This document shows, one piece after another, positions 8,914-17,736 of a DNA stretch of 64,000 nucleotides. The stretch comes from Myxococcus eversor. GTDB taxonomy: Bacteria; Myxococcota; Myxococcia; Myxococcales; Myxococcaceae. The position numbers and the translations under genes were made by a program. Every line of letters begins with the position of its first letter. Within the stretch, counting starts at the first letter, position 1. Under the pieces are notes generated by a model. That model saw only the letters and a program-made list of their open reading frames with translations. It was not told the DNA's origin and made no database searches. Location: NCBI RefSeq assembly GCF_010894455.1, contig NZ_JAAIXY010000005.1, forward strand, positions 434,001 through 498,000. The letters run 5' to 3'.

Positions 8914-10001
8914 GCCGCCGCAAGACCCAGTTGGTCGGAGTCGCTCTCGTCCTCGTTGCCATCGCAGCGGTCGCGCTGCTGTATCTGCATCGAAGAAACA
9001 CCGAGCGGACACAGGCAGACCAGCGCAAGCACGCGGCGGGAATCGGCCCGACGGTCCTGGTGACGAAGGTGGAGAAGGGGGGAGACTCGCAGCGCCTCAC
9101 GCTGCCGGGCGAGGCGCGACCCTTCTTGTCCACGACGCTCTACGCGAAGATTCCGGGCTTCCTGCGTGAGATCAACACCGACAAGGGAATGAGTGTGAAG
9201 AAGGGCGACGTGCTCGCGATCCTCGCGTCTCCGGAGACCGAACGGGACGTGCGCGCGGCCGAGACGGACTTCAATCTGCAGCGCCGATTGGCCGAGCGAG
9301 CGGAGGAGCTGGCCCGGGTGGGGGTGATGTCGCGCCAGGACCACGAGGTCGCGGACGCGCAGCTGCGGACGTCGAGAGAGACGCTGAAGCGGACACGTGA
9401 GCTGCACGGCTACCAGGTGATCGAGGCGCCCTTCTCCGGCCTGGTGACGGCGCGCTATGCCGACCCAGGCGCGCTCATTCCAGCGGCGACGGGCTCGACA
9501 CAGGCTGCGCAGCCCATCGTCGACCTGGCGGATACGAGCACGCTGCGCATTACGGTGTACCTGGGACAGGACGCCGCGACGTCGATTCGCGTCGGAGACC
9601 CGGCGGTCGTCTGGACGGATGACCAGCCGAACCGAAAGCTTCAGGCGAGCGTCGCGCGGGTCTCGGGCCAGTTGGAGCCGCGCACCCGCACGATGCTGTG
9701 CGAGATCTGGCTCGACAACCAGACCGTCGGGATTCTTCCGGGGACGTTCGTGCACGTCGAGGTGAGCGTCACGACCCCGCCATTCCCCACGGTGCCGGAC
9801 GCGGCCGTCATCGTGCGCTCGGGACAGGTCCGTGCCGCAGTCGTCGAAAACAACAAGATCCGGCTCGTCCCCATCACGATAGGCACGAGCGATGGCACTC
9901 GCACACAGGTGAAGGAGGGGTTGAAGCCAGGCCAGGCCGTCGCGAATGACCTCCCGGCCGAGCTGGATGATGGTGCGGTCATCCAACCGGTCTACCGATA
10001 G
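8910..10001 (+). CDS. RND periplasmic adaptor (membrane fusion protein)
   Basis: Links the pump to the TolC channel. It has one N-terminal TM/signal anchor (VGVALVLVAIAAVALLY), a first half-lipoyl segment (TTLYAKIPGFLREI...GMSVKKGDVLA), a coiled-coil hairpin around residues 105-155, a second half-lipoyl segment (YQVIEAPFSGLVTARYADPGAL) and beta-barrel and membrane-proximal domains (GQDAATSIRVGDPA; DGTRTQVKEGLKPGQ). The start is GTG 8910, overlapping the pump stop by four bases. The adaptor is last in the operon; in most RND operons it comes first. Confidence 0.9.
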   Translation: MSRRKTQLVGVALVLVAIAAVALLYLHRRNTERTQADQRKHAAGIGPTVLVTKVEKGGDSQRLTLPGEARPFLSTTLYAKIPGFLREINTDKGMSVKKGDVLAILASPETERDVRAAETDFNLQRRLAERAEELARVGVMSRQDHEVADAQLRTSRETLKRTRELHGYQVIEAPFSGLVTARYADPGALIPAATGSTQAAQPIVDLADTSTLRITVYLGQDAATSIRVGDPAVVWTDDQPNRKLQASVARVSGQLEPRTRTMLCEIWLDNQTVGILPGTFVHVEVSVTTPPFPTVPDAAVIVRSGQVRAAVVENNKIRLVPITIGTSDGTRTQVKEGLKPGQAVANDLPAELDDGAVIQPVYR

Positions 10002-10340
10002 GCGCGAACTCGGAGGCCTTGAGCTTCATCGGAGCACCCGTCCGGAAAGGCGAGGCGTGGCGACAGCACGACAACCCAGATGAGCCCCCTCTCCGCGCCT
10101 CACCCCGGAGGAGGAGGAGGAGATGAAAGCGCATTGGCTGAACCCTCTCACTCGACAACTCTCTTGACGCTCACCGCTGGGATCTGTGCAGGGGGCGGAT
10201 CCAGCCTTCGCGGGTGAAGAACCGTCCCTGCCGTGACCGAAGCAGTGTACCCAACCCATCCCGCGCGGCACCTTGCTCGTAATCAGTAGTCCGAAGGCTC
10301 CAGGCAGACCATGGATGTTCGTTGATTCGTTGGCACTATG
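10002..10340. other. Intergenic region, efflux operon to AT-rich island
   Basis: Contains a purine tract (GGAGGAGGAGGAG near 10108) followed by a 14-codon frame from ATG 10122, too short to support as a gene. Base composition drops sharply near 10300, which I take as one edge of the island. I found no copy of the tRNA-Sec 3' end here. Confidence 0.4.
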
Positions 10341-10919
10341 TCATGTTTGCCGCTTGAGCCGAATTTCCAGTGCTTCGTGGTATGCGATCAGGTAGACGCC
10401 GTGTAGAGAACCTTCTAATTCCTTGTGTTCGGATATGACCGTCTGTACCTCCGTATCTCCGAGGTGGTTATTGAGTACGAGCCAGCCGAGTAATCGAGGC
10501 GTTGTTTGAAGCCTCCCATCAATCAGGGACTCGATAGCGCGGAAGTCCCTCCTGTTATCCGTCATTACGGCCTGATGAATCTTCCTGGCGGCTGCGGCAC
10601 AGGACAGTTCGCCTTGGCCTAGTCTGCTCGAGAGTTGTGATACTTCGTGCAGATCATCGATGGAAATTTTAAGTTCGGTGAGTTCCCCTGTCCTGAGATG
10701 GGCTTGAAGTCGAGAGCGGAGCGTTTCTTTGGCTTGGGTGATCGGTGGTGTACGTGGCTTGATGAGACATTCGTAAAGAACAGTTGGGGTGGTTATGTAG
10801 GTGTGTTTGCATGCACGTGACCGATGAAAGAGTGTTTCTGACGAAAGCAAGTTCCAGATGGCGCATGTGTCGATGATGTTGGTGTTGATGAAGCTTTCCG
10901 GGATCACTGATCGCTCCAA
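10341..10919 (-). CDS. PIN-like domain protein, probable toxin of an XRE-ImmA-linked module (192 aa)
   Basis: The N-terminus reads NIIDTCAIWNLL, with Asp17 where PIN-family nucleases carry their first metal-binding Asp. Further acidic residues fit the PIN layout: Glu in LGQGELSCAAA (about residue 103) and Asp in VMTDNRRDF (about residue 120). Helices between them are compatible with the fold. PIN proteins are usually Mg-dependent ribonucleases acting as toxins. The start (ATG 10919) lies inside the end of the upstream metallopeptidase gene (16-base overlap), so the two are translated together. Assignment rests on motif spacing only, and the exact PIN subfamily is unknown to me. Codon use is AT-rich, a sign of transfer. 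Confidence 0.6.
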   Translation of the reverse strand: MERSVIPESFINTNIIDTCAIWNLLSSETLFHRSRACKHTYITTPTVLYECLIKPRTPPITQAKETLRSRLQAHLRTGELTELKISIDDLHEVSQLSSRLGQGELSCAAAARKIHQAVMTDNRRDFRAIESLIDGRLQTTPRLLGWLVLNNHLGDTEVQTVISEHKELEGSLHGVYLIAYHEALEIRLKRQT

Positions 10920-12091
10920 AGTTGCTCGCCATATGCAGTTGCAATGGGCATGAGTTCGTCGATGCGGGCTCGCAGTGTTTCTGATAGCTTTCCGATGGAA
11001 ATTAGCCGACGGTGGTATGCCTCAAAGCATGTTTTGACATAGTCGGGCGAGAGTCCACGATCCAGGATGTAGTGTCTTCGTTGCTGGATTTGGGTTGGTT
11101 CGTTTTCGATTTCTGGGTCTATCTTGGCCTCTTTTCCTATCTTGTATGTGCCGCGCAGTGCTTGGTGGTCGGATTCACTGATCTTCCCAGCCTCCTTGAG
11201 CGCTATTAGGCCTACATCGTAGTTTACTTTGTAGTGGAGACAGATCTTGAGGGTAGTGGTTGCCTTCTCTGGAATGGTTGCGCCAATATTGATGTCTTGG
11301 ATGGCTTCGACAGGAACTAGCAATCTGCCTGCAAAGGCATTGGCTCGGACTTCACGTAGATTATGGCTGTCGTGGAGAGGGCCTTTGTGGGAGGAAGTGA
11401 GGTCCGTCTTGAACGTCAGGTTGGTCTTGTAGTCTGTGTCTAGAATCGCATGGCCAAGCTCATGCAATGCTGAGAATTTTTGGCGATAGATGTCTTCATC
11501 GTAGTTTAGGAGGATGCATCGGCCGATGGTTGGGTGCCTTATAAAGATCCCCGATATAGAAGAGTTTCCAAGTTTTCTGCGAAAGATGTGGCAGCCTAGG
11601 CTGCGTACCAAGTGAAAGACGTTGTCGATCGGCGCGTTTGCTATTTTGAGCTTGTTCCTTAGGTTTCTTGCGTTTTTGTGCCCGTGGCCTTTCTTGTATT
11701 TCTCGTCAGGTGTCGGTTTGTATTCTTGAACGCGCGGGCGGCCGTCCATCATGGTTTCAAGGTCTTGCTCATATCTGCATAGCAATAGGAATTCTTGTAT
11801 TTGAGCTCGGTCCGATGGTTTGAACTGGTCGCCGTGCATCCGGTAGAGTTCGGTAGTTGTCTCGACTGTGGCGGATTTTTGGTGTGTTATGAAGTATTGA
11901 AAGGGTTCATTGTAGATGTCGGAGAGGATTAGAATCTGGTCCCCTGTTGGCTCTAGGAGCCCGGCCTCCATTTTTCTTAGATCGGCGATGTCAATGTTGG
12001 CGCGCTTGGCGACCTCGTCCAGGGAAAGTTGGAGAATGTCTTGTCGAATGTTGAGGAGTTTTCGACTGATCTCTGCCAGGTCGAGAGGCAT
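10904..12091 (-). CDS. XRE-family HTH fused to ImmA/IrrE metallopeptidase (395 aa)
   Basis: Residues about 8-68 look like an XRE helix-turn-helix (LSLDEVAKRANIDIADLRKME, then LSDIYNEPFQYFI). Residues about 150-275 are the ImmA/IrrE zincin: HELGH around residue 213, followed by an ExxA-type helix (REVRANAFAGRLLVP) providing the third ligand. In this family the protease usually cleaves a partner regulator, as in ImmA-ImmR and IrrE-DdrO; fused forms often act as antitoxins or self-controlled repressors. It overlaps the downstream PIN-like gene, so I infer a two-gene toxin/antitoxin or phage-defence unit, with the HTH repressing its own promoter in 12092-12260. AT-rich codon use marks it as acquired. 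Confidence 0.8.
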   Translation of the reverse strand: MPLDLAEISRKLLNIRQDILQLSLDEVAKRANIDIADLRKMEAGLLEPTGDQILILSDIYNEPFQYFITHQKSATVETTTELYRMHGDQFKPSDRAQIQEFLLLCRYEQDLETMMDGRPRVQEYKPTPDEKYKKGHGHKNARNLRNKLKIANAPIDNVFHLVRSLGCHIFRRKLGNSSISGIFIRHPTIGRCILLNYDEDIYRQKFSALHELGHAILDTDYKTNLTFKTDLTSSHKGPLHDSHNLREVRANAFAGRLLVPVEAIQDINIGATIPEKATTTLKICLHYKVNYDVGLIALKEAGKISESDHQALRGTYKIGKEAKIDPEIENEPTQIQQRRHYILDRGLSPDYVKTCFEAYHRRLISIGKLSETLRARIDELMPIATAYGEQLWSDQ

Positions 12092-12440
12092 CTGAGTATC
12101 CTTGACGCGGTTTACGAAGAGATTTCGACGAGAAGGCTTGAATGCCTTGAGTTAATCAAGATCGTCGTTTCTGGTAAAACCGGAGCTTTGAGTGGGAGCT
12201 ATAGTCCTATGAAGCTGGGCGCTCTATGTGAGGCGATGGAGTCTCGACTCCTTGACGGATTAGTTCGCATGGTCAAGCTAGGGCGATGAGCAGACCCGCG
12301 CCACGGAATTGGGGCCAGCTCGTTCCAGGCGCCCGTTGCGCATTGCGCAAAGAATTCGACTGTCGACGTGCGATGGACGGCTTTGCGCGTGTCCGCACCT
12401 GCTGTGCGTGAGGTGCTATGCCTATGCTCTTTAGCTTGCG
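12092..12440. other. Upstream region of the XRE-ImmA gene and spacer to tRNA-Sec
   Basis: Bases 12092-12260 stay AT-rich and should hold the promoter/operator of the minus-strand island genes; I could not assign hexamers with confidence. From about 12285 the composition returns to host-like. A short plus-strand frame at 12029-12289 has no ribosome-binding site and is not called. Confidence 0.4.
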
Positions 12441-12539
12441 TGGCGGTAGGGCACGGGAATCGAACTCGCCAGAGACGTCTTTCAACGCCTCTCTTCAGTT
12501 TTGAAGACTGAGCCGGCCACCAGGTCCGGAGGCCCTACC
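12441..12539 (-). tRNA. selC: Selenocysteine tRNA (anticodon UCA), CCA encoded
   Basis: On the minus strand the RNA starts GGUAGGGC and ends GCCCUACC-G-CCA, an 8-bp acceptor stem. The anticodon arm is CAGU-CUUCAAA-ACUG, with UCA in the loop, which reads UGA. A long variable arm (AGAGGCG / ACGUCUCU hairpin) and an extended D stem (CCGG...CCGG) are diagnostic of tRNA-Sec, as is the length (99 nt). The T loop UUCGAUU is present; one A-C mismatch appears in the T stem. No selenoprotein was identified in the window. It sits at the edge of an AT-rich island. Confidence 0.93.
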
Positions 12540-12579
12540 ACCGCTGATTAGTGCCGGCCCCTCCCGGCTCCGTCAACGC

Positions 12580-13200
12580 TCACCGTGCCGGCTTCAACCC
12601 CGGCAGCCCGTGCACCAGCGTCTCCGTCAACGTCTCCCGCAACTTCTCCGCGGACGTCTGGAACGCCGCGCACGTCAGCTTCAAGCTCACGATGCCGTGC
12701 AACCCGGCCCACACGGTCTCCGCCAATCGTCCCGGGTCCGCCGTGTCCGCAATCCTGCCCGCTGACCTCAGGTCCTCGAACACACGGGCCAACAGGCCGA
12801 AAGAACGCGGCCCCGCTCCATCCGAGCCGCCCTGGAAGAGCTCGGTCGACAGCCTGGGGTCTTCCATGAAGATGAGTCGGTAGGTTTCCGGGTGCTCCAG
12901 CCCGAACTTCACATAGGCCGCGCCCATCACCGACAGCCGCTCCAACGGCTCTGTCACCTTCGCCCCCGGCTCCAGCGCCGCCAACAGCTCCCCGAAGCCC
13001 CGCACGCACAGCTCCCGGGCAATCGCCTCCCGGTTCTCGAAGTGCAGGTACAGCGTCGCGGGCGCGTACTCCACCGCCTCCGCCAGCTTGCGCATCGACA
13101 GCGCGCTGAATCCCTCCTTCACCACCATGTCCCGAGCCACCCGGAGGATCTGCTCCCGCAGCTCCGCCCGCTGCCGCTCCTTGCGCTCCGAAATCCCCAT
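12580..13200 (-). CDS. TetR-family transcriptional repressor
   Basis: The first 50 residues form the TetR DNA-binding domain: helix 1 (ELREQILRVARDMVVKEG), then a helix-turn-helix (LSMRKLAEAVEYAPATLYLHF). The C-terminal half (about residues 80-206) is the helical ligand-binding and dimer domain with a conserved Trp-Gly-Leu-His-Gly segment (WAGLHGIVSLKL). The gene is divergent from the SDR gene at 13304, and a palindrome in the shared spacer is the likely operator for both. The ligand is unknown. Confidence 0.9.
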   Translation of the reverse strand: MGISERKERQRAELREQILRVARDMVVKEGFSALSMRKLAEAVEYAPATLYLHFENREAIARELCVRGFGELLAALEPGAKVTEPLERLSVMGAAYVKFGLEHPETYRLIFMEDPRLSTELFQGGSDGAGPRSFGLLARVFEDLRSAGRIADTADPGRLAETVWAGLHGIVSLKLTCAAFQTSAEKLRETLTETLVHGLPGLKPAR

Positions 13201-13243
13201 GCCCTCAACCCTAGGACTTGACGATTCGAACGGCCACCAGTAA

Positions 13244-13272
13244 ATGAACGGTGTTTACAGAACGGCGTTCAT
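13244..13272. promoter_or_regulatory. Palindromic operator candidate for the TetR repressor
   Basis: An inverted repeat with half-sites ATGAACGG-TGTT and AACGG-CGTTCAT lies in the 103-base spacer between the divergent TetR gene (starts 13200) and SDR gene (starts 13304). The arms match at ATGAACG and GTT with a few mismatches. Its size and place are typical for TetR autoregulation. Confidence 0.6.
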
Positions 13273-13303
13273 AAATATCTCGATGTTCGCAAAGGAGCGC
13301 ATC

Positions 13304-14311
13304 ATGGCCGGCAAGGTGGCGTTGTTCGGAGCGTCGGGAGTCATCGGCCAGAGCGTGGCCAACGCGTTGAAGGCCGAGGGACGGGCCTACCGGGTGGTGG
13401 GCCGCTCGAAGGCTTCCCTGCAGTCCGAGTTCGGCTCGGACCCGCTCGCGGAAGTCGTGACGTGGAACCCGGATGACCCGGCGTCGGTCCGCGCTGCCGC
13501 CCACGGCGTCGACACCCTGGTCTACATGGTCGGCGTCAACTACGCGCAGTTCCACCTGCACCCGCAGTTGATGCGCAAGACGCTCGACGGCGCCATCGCC
13601 GAGGGCGTCAAGCAGGTGGTCCTCATCGGCACCGTGTACCCCTACGGCCTGCCGCGCACGACGCCCGTCAAAGACGACCATCCGCGCGAGCCCCATACCT
13701 TCAAGGGCCGCATGCGCAAGGAGCAGGAGGACCTCCTCCTGGCCGAGCACGCCGCCGGGAGGATTCAGGGCACCATCCTCCGCCTCCCCGACTTCTACGG
13801 CCCGGGCGTCGAGCTCAGCTTCCTGTACCGCGCCTTCGTCGCCGCCGTGGATGGCAAGCGCGCGCAGCTCATCGGCCCCATCGACTCGCCGCACGAGTTC
13901 GTCTTCGTGCCCGACGTGGGCCCCGTGGTGACGAAGCTGATGGACGAGCCTCGCGCCTACGGCCGCTCCTGGAACCTCGCCGGCGCCGACGTAACGAGCC
14001 AGCGCAAGCTCGTCGAGGAGGTCTACCGACAGGTCGGCCGCCCCGCGAAGCTCATGTCGATGGGGAAGGGGATGATCCGCCTCGTCGGCCTCTTCGACCC
14101 GTTCATGCGCGAGCTGGCGGAGATGCACTACCTGCACACGCAGCCCGTGCTGATGGATGACTCGGGGCTGCGCCACCTGCTCGGTGACGTGCCCAAGACG
14201 CCCTACGCGGAGGGCATCCGCCAGACGCTCGCCGCCCTGAAGCAGCAGCGCTCGGCCGCCGCCGTCAGTCGAGCCCCCGCAGCCACAAGTCGTCCTCGTC
14301 CAGCCCCATGA
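13304..14311 (+). CDS. NAD(P)-dependent epimerase/dehydratase-like protein (extended/atypical SDR, 335 aa)
   Basis: Begins with a Rossmann fingerprint (VALFGASGVIGQ) right after the start, and a V-G-R-S segment that could choose NADP. A sugar-epimerase-like core follows (TLVYMVGVNY; QVVLIGTVYPYG; YGPGVELSF). ATG 13304 is chosen because AAAGGAG stands 5-12 bases upstream; the longer frame would start inside the operator. The canonical YxxxK is not clear, so the activity may be atypical. It is divergent from and probably controlled by the TetR gene. Its last 47 bases overlap the convergent TPR-zincin gene. Substrate unknown. Confidence 0.8.
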   Translation: MAGKVALFGASGVIGQSVANALKAEGRAYRVVGRSKASLQSEFGSDPLAEVVTWNPDDPASVRAAAHGVDTLVYMVGVNYAQFHLHPQLMRKTLDGAIAEGVKQVVLIGTVYPYGLPRTTPVKDDHPREPHTFKGRMRKEQEDLLLAEHAAGRIQGTILRLPDFYGPGVELSFLYRAFVAAVDGKRAQLIGPIDSPHEFVFVPDVGPVVTKLMDEPRAYGRSWNLAGADVTSQRKLVEEVYRQVGRPAKLMSMGKGMIRLVGLFDPFMRELAEMHYLHTQPVLMDDSGLRHLLGDVPKTPYAEGIRQTLAALKQQRSAAAVSRAPAATSRPRPAP

Positions 14312-15350
14312 GGTGACCGACCTCGTGCATCACGGTGATTCCAATCTGCTCGATGAGCTCCTCGCGCGTCTTCGCGAAGCGCTCCAGGTTCTTCTGGTAC
14401 AGCACGATGGACGCGGGGAAGTGGTCATACGCGTTCGTCACGCTGCGCTCGCCCACGGGCGTGCCCCGGAAGACGCCGAGGATGCTCGGTGACAGGGGAG
14501 GGGACTGTCCCAGGAGGTCCTCCTCCGACGGCAGGTCCTCCACCGCGATGGTGACGTTGTCCAGGTACTGCTTGGCGTGCTGGGGCAGCGCCTTCACCGC
14601 GTCCTCCACCGCGCGGTCGAACTCCGCCTCGGCCAGCTCCACCGGCGGCGGGAACTCCTCGGCCGCCAGTGACTGCGCCTTCGCGAAGCGCTTCTTCGCC
14701 TCCCGCTCGTCCCCCCGCCGCTCCGCCATCAGCCCCAGGTAGTGGTGCGCCCACGCCTCGTCGGACGTGTCCTTCAGCACCGCCTCGAACGAGGCGCGCG
14801 CATCCTCGAAGCGGCACAGCTCGAACAGGGCGATGCCCCGCTCCAGCCGCGCATCCACCGAGCGAGGCACGTGCCCGAGCGCCGCATCCAGGCTCACCAG
14901 CGCCTGCTCGGACTCACCCATCTGGTTGAGCCCCATGCCCTCCAGGAGGAGGAACTCGTAGAGCATCTCCACGTCGTCCTCGCGCTGGGCCAGGCGCTTG
15001 CCTCGGGCGCACAGGCCCAGGCCCTCCTCCACCGCCTCCCGGTCCTCTCCGGCCCGGCAGACCAGGCAGTCCGCGGCGCCCAGGAGGATTTCCAGGTCCT
15101 CCGGGGCGACCTTGAGGGCCTGGCCATAGGCCCGTCCGGCCTCCTCCAGCCGCCCCAGCTCCGCGAGCGCGGCGGCCCGGTAGTGCAGGGCCTCCGGCAG
15201 CTCCGGCGCGTCCGAAAGCAGACCTTCCACCTGAGCCAGCGCCGCTTCGATGTCGCCCGCCTCGAAGGCGTCCGACACCGCCTCCAGCCGCGCCTTCGGG
15301 TCCCCCGACCCCGATCGCTTCCCACTCCGCTTCTCCATGGCCCGGCTCAT
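14265..15350 (-). CDS. TPR protein with C-terminal zincin (HExxHxxGxxD) domain
   Basis: Residues about 20-235 hold tandem tetratricopeptide repeats (for example AGRLEEAGRAYGQALKVAPED-type units), a protein-interaction scaffold. The C-terminal part, about residues 240-361, ends with MHEVGHLMGLDEDD, the HExxHxxGxxD signature of small MMP-like zincins (minimal gluzincin/COG3824 type). The order TPR then zincin is recurrent in myxobacteria. It probably acts in the cytoplasm since no signal peptide is seen. ATG 15350 is used; an ATG four codons later (15338) is also possible. The tail overlaps the convergent SDR gene. Confidence 0.82.
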   Translation of the reverse strand: MSRAMEKRSGKRSGSGDPKARLEAVSDAFEAGDIEAALAQVEGLLSDAPELPEALHYRAAALAELGRLEEAGRAYGQALKVAPEDLEILLGAADCLVCRAGEDREAVEEGLGLCARGKRLAQREDDVEMLYEFLLLEGMGLNQMGESEQALVSLDAALGHVPRSVDARLERGIALFELCRFEDARASFEAVLKDTSDEAWAHHYLGLMAERRGDEREAKKRFAKAQSLAAEEFPPPVELAEAEFDRAVEDAVKALPQHAKQYLDNVTIAVEDLPSEEDLLGQSPPLSPSILGVFRGTPVGERSVTNAYDHFPASIVLYQKNLERFAKTREELIEQIGITVMHEVGHLMGLDEDDLWLRGLD

Positions 15351-15429
15351 AAGAAGCCCCGCTGTGCGTTGTCAACGACAGGGGCGGCTGTTACGTTCAG
15401 CCGCCCGTGCTGGTGCGGCGTTCCGTCCC

Positions 15430-15786
15430 GTGAACATCCTTGTCGTCGACGATGACCTCGAGTTGTGTACCTTGCTCTCTCGCTTCCTGGAGATGCATGG
15501 GTACACGGTGTACTCGGCGTCGGACGCGCTCCAGGCGCTCGACATCCTCGAGCGCAACCAGGTGGGCATGGTCATCACCGACTACATCATGCCCCACATG
15601 GACGGCATCGCCTTCACCGAGCAGCTGAAGGGCGACCCGCGCTTCCAGGCCATTCCCGTGCTCCTGATGACGGCCAGCGCGGACGGAAGCGTCACCGAGC
15701 GCGGCCTGCGCAAGGGCGTGGCCCTCACGCTGAACAAGCCCCTGGACATGGGCCAGCTGCTCACCTTGATGCGCTTCGCCGAGTAG
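15430..15786 (+). CDS. Single-domain response regulator (118 aa)
   Basis: A stand-alone CheY-like receiver: acidic pocket DDD at residues 7-9, phosphoacceptor Asp51 (VITDYIMP), a conserved Thr (LLMTAS) and Lys (LNKPLD). GTG 15430 is the start that gives the normal MNILVVDDD opening; no strong ribosome-binding site is seen. No output domain is present, so it must act through a partner protein. No kinase is directly adjacent; it lies between the TPR-zincin and groEL genes. Confidence 0.88.
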   Translation: MNILVVDDDLELCTLLSRFLEMHGYTVYSASDALQALDILERNQVGMVITDYIMPHMDGIAFTEQLKGDPRFQAIPVLLMTASADGSVTERGLRKGVALTLNKPLDMGQLLTLMRFAE

Positions 15787-15852
15787 CCCTCGAAAGGCTC
15801 CTCCCCGGCACGCGTCGGGCCGTCCGCTCGGCCACACGTCCGCCCTTCCTGG

Positions 15853-15880
15853 TTGACATCGTTGGGCTGACCCTTATGTT
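15853..15880 (+). promoter_or_regulatory. Housekeeping promoter of groEL
   Basis: TTGACA at 15853-15858 and TATGTT at 15875-15880, separated by 16 bases. The CIRCE element overlaps the end of the -10, which fits repression by HrcA. Confidence 0.75.
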
Positions 15881-15905
15881 GGCGCTCGCCAGGGTCGAGT
15901 GCTAA
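15879..15905 (+). promoter_or_regulatory. CIRCE element (HrcA operator)
   Basis: TTGGCGCTC, nine bases, GAGTGCTAA: the right arm is perfect and the left arm differs at two positions from the CIRCE consensus TTAGCACTC-N9-GAGTGCTAA. It overlaps the groEL promoter and lies about 50 bases upstream of the start codon, so heat-inducible HrcA control is expected. Confidence 0.92.
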
Positions 15906-15939
15906 CGACCTGCGTAGTATCCACGAAAATTCCAAGTAA

Positions 15940-17607
<1,668 letters not shown>

Positions 17608-17662
17608 GCCACGCTCCGCGTCCCGGGCCTCGCGGCTCGGGACATGGTGGGTGAGCTGGCCT

Positions 17663-17708
17663 CGGCCCCGGATGCCTCTTTTCGAGGCGCCGGGGCCGTT
17701 GTCTTTCT
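17663..17708 (+). terminator. Rho-independent terminator of groEL
   Basis: Long hairpin CGGCCCCGG-AT-GCCTC / TTTT loop / CGAGGC-GCCGGGGCCG, followed by TTGTCTTTCT. It lies 55 bases after the groEL stop and also separates it from the convergent lipoprotein gene. Confidence 0.85.
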
Positions 17709-17736
17709 GGGCGCTGGGAGAAGAGGGCAGGGGACT

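Larger units (their letters stand above)
10300..12440. other. AT-rich genomic island abutting the tRNA-Sec gene
   Basis: Two 60-base lines counted by hand (10801 and 11101) are 47-48% GC, against clearly higher values on both sides. Third codon positions in the two genes are also AT-tolerant, unlike the neighbours. The island ends at the 3' end of a tRNA gene, a classic integration target. No integrase and no flanking direct repeat were seen, so the boundaries are estimates from composition. Confidence 0.65.

Noticed and set aside
10122-10166. 14-codon frame behind a GGAGGAGGAGGAG tract
   Set aside because: Too short to support as a gene; the purine tract is low complexity.
10000-10340. Possible attachment-site copy of the tRNA-Sec 3' end at the far side of the island
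   Set aside because: I searched by eye for the GCCCTACCGCCA region and its complement and found no copy.
12029-12289. 86-codon plus-strand frame opposite the start of the XRE-ImmA gene
   Set aside because: Antisense to a well-supported gene and no ribosome-binding site; it lies in the probable promoter region.
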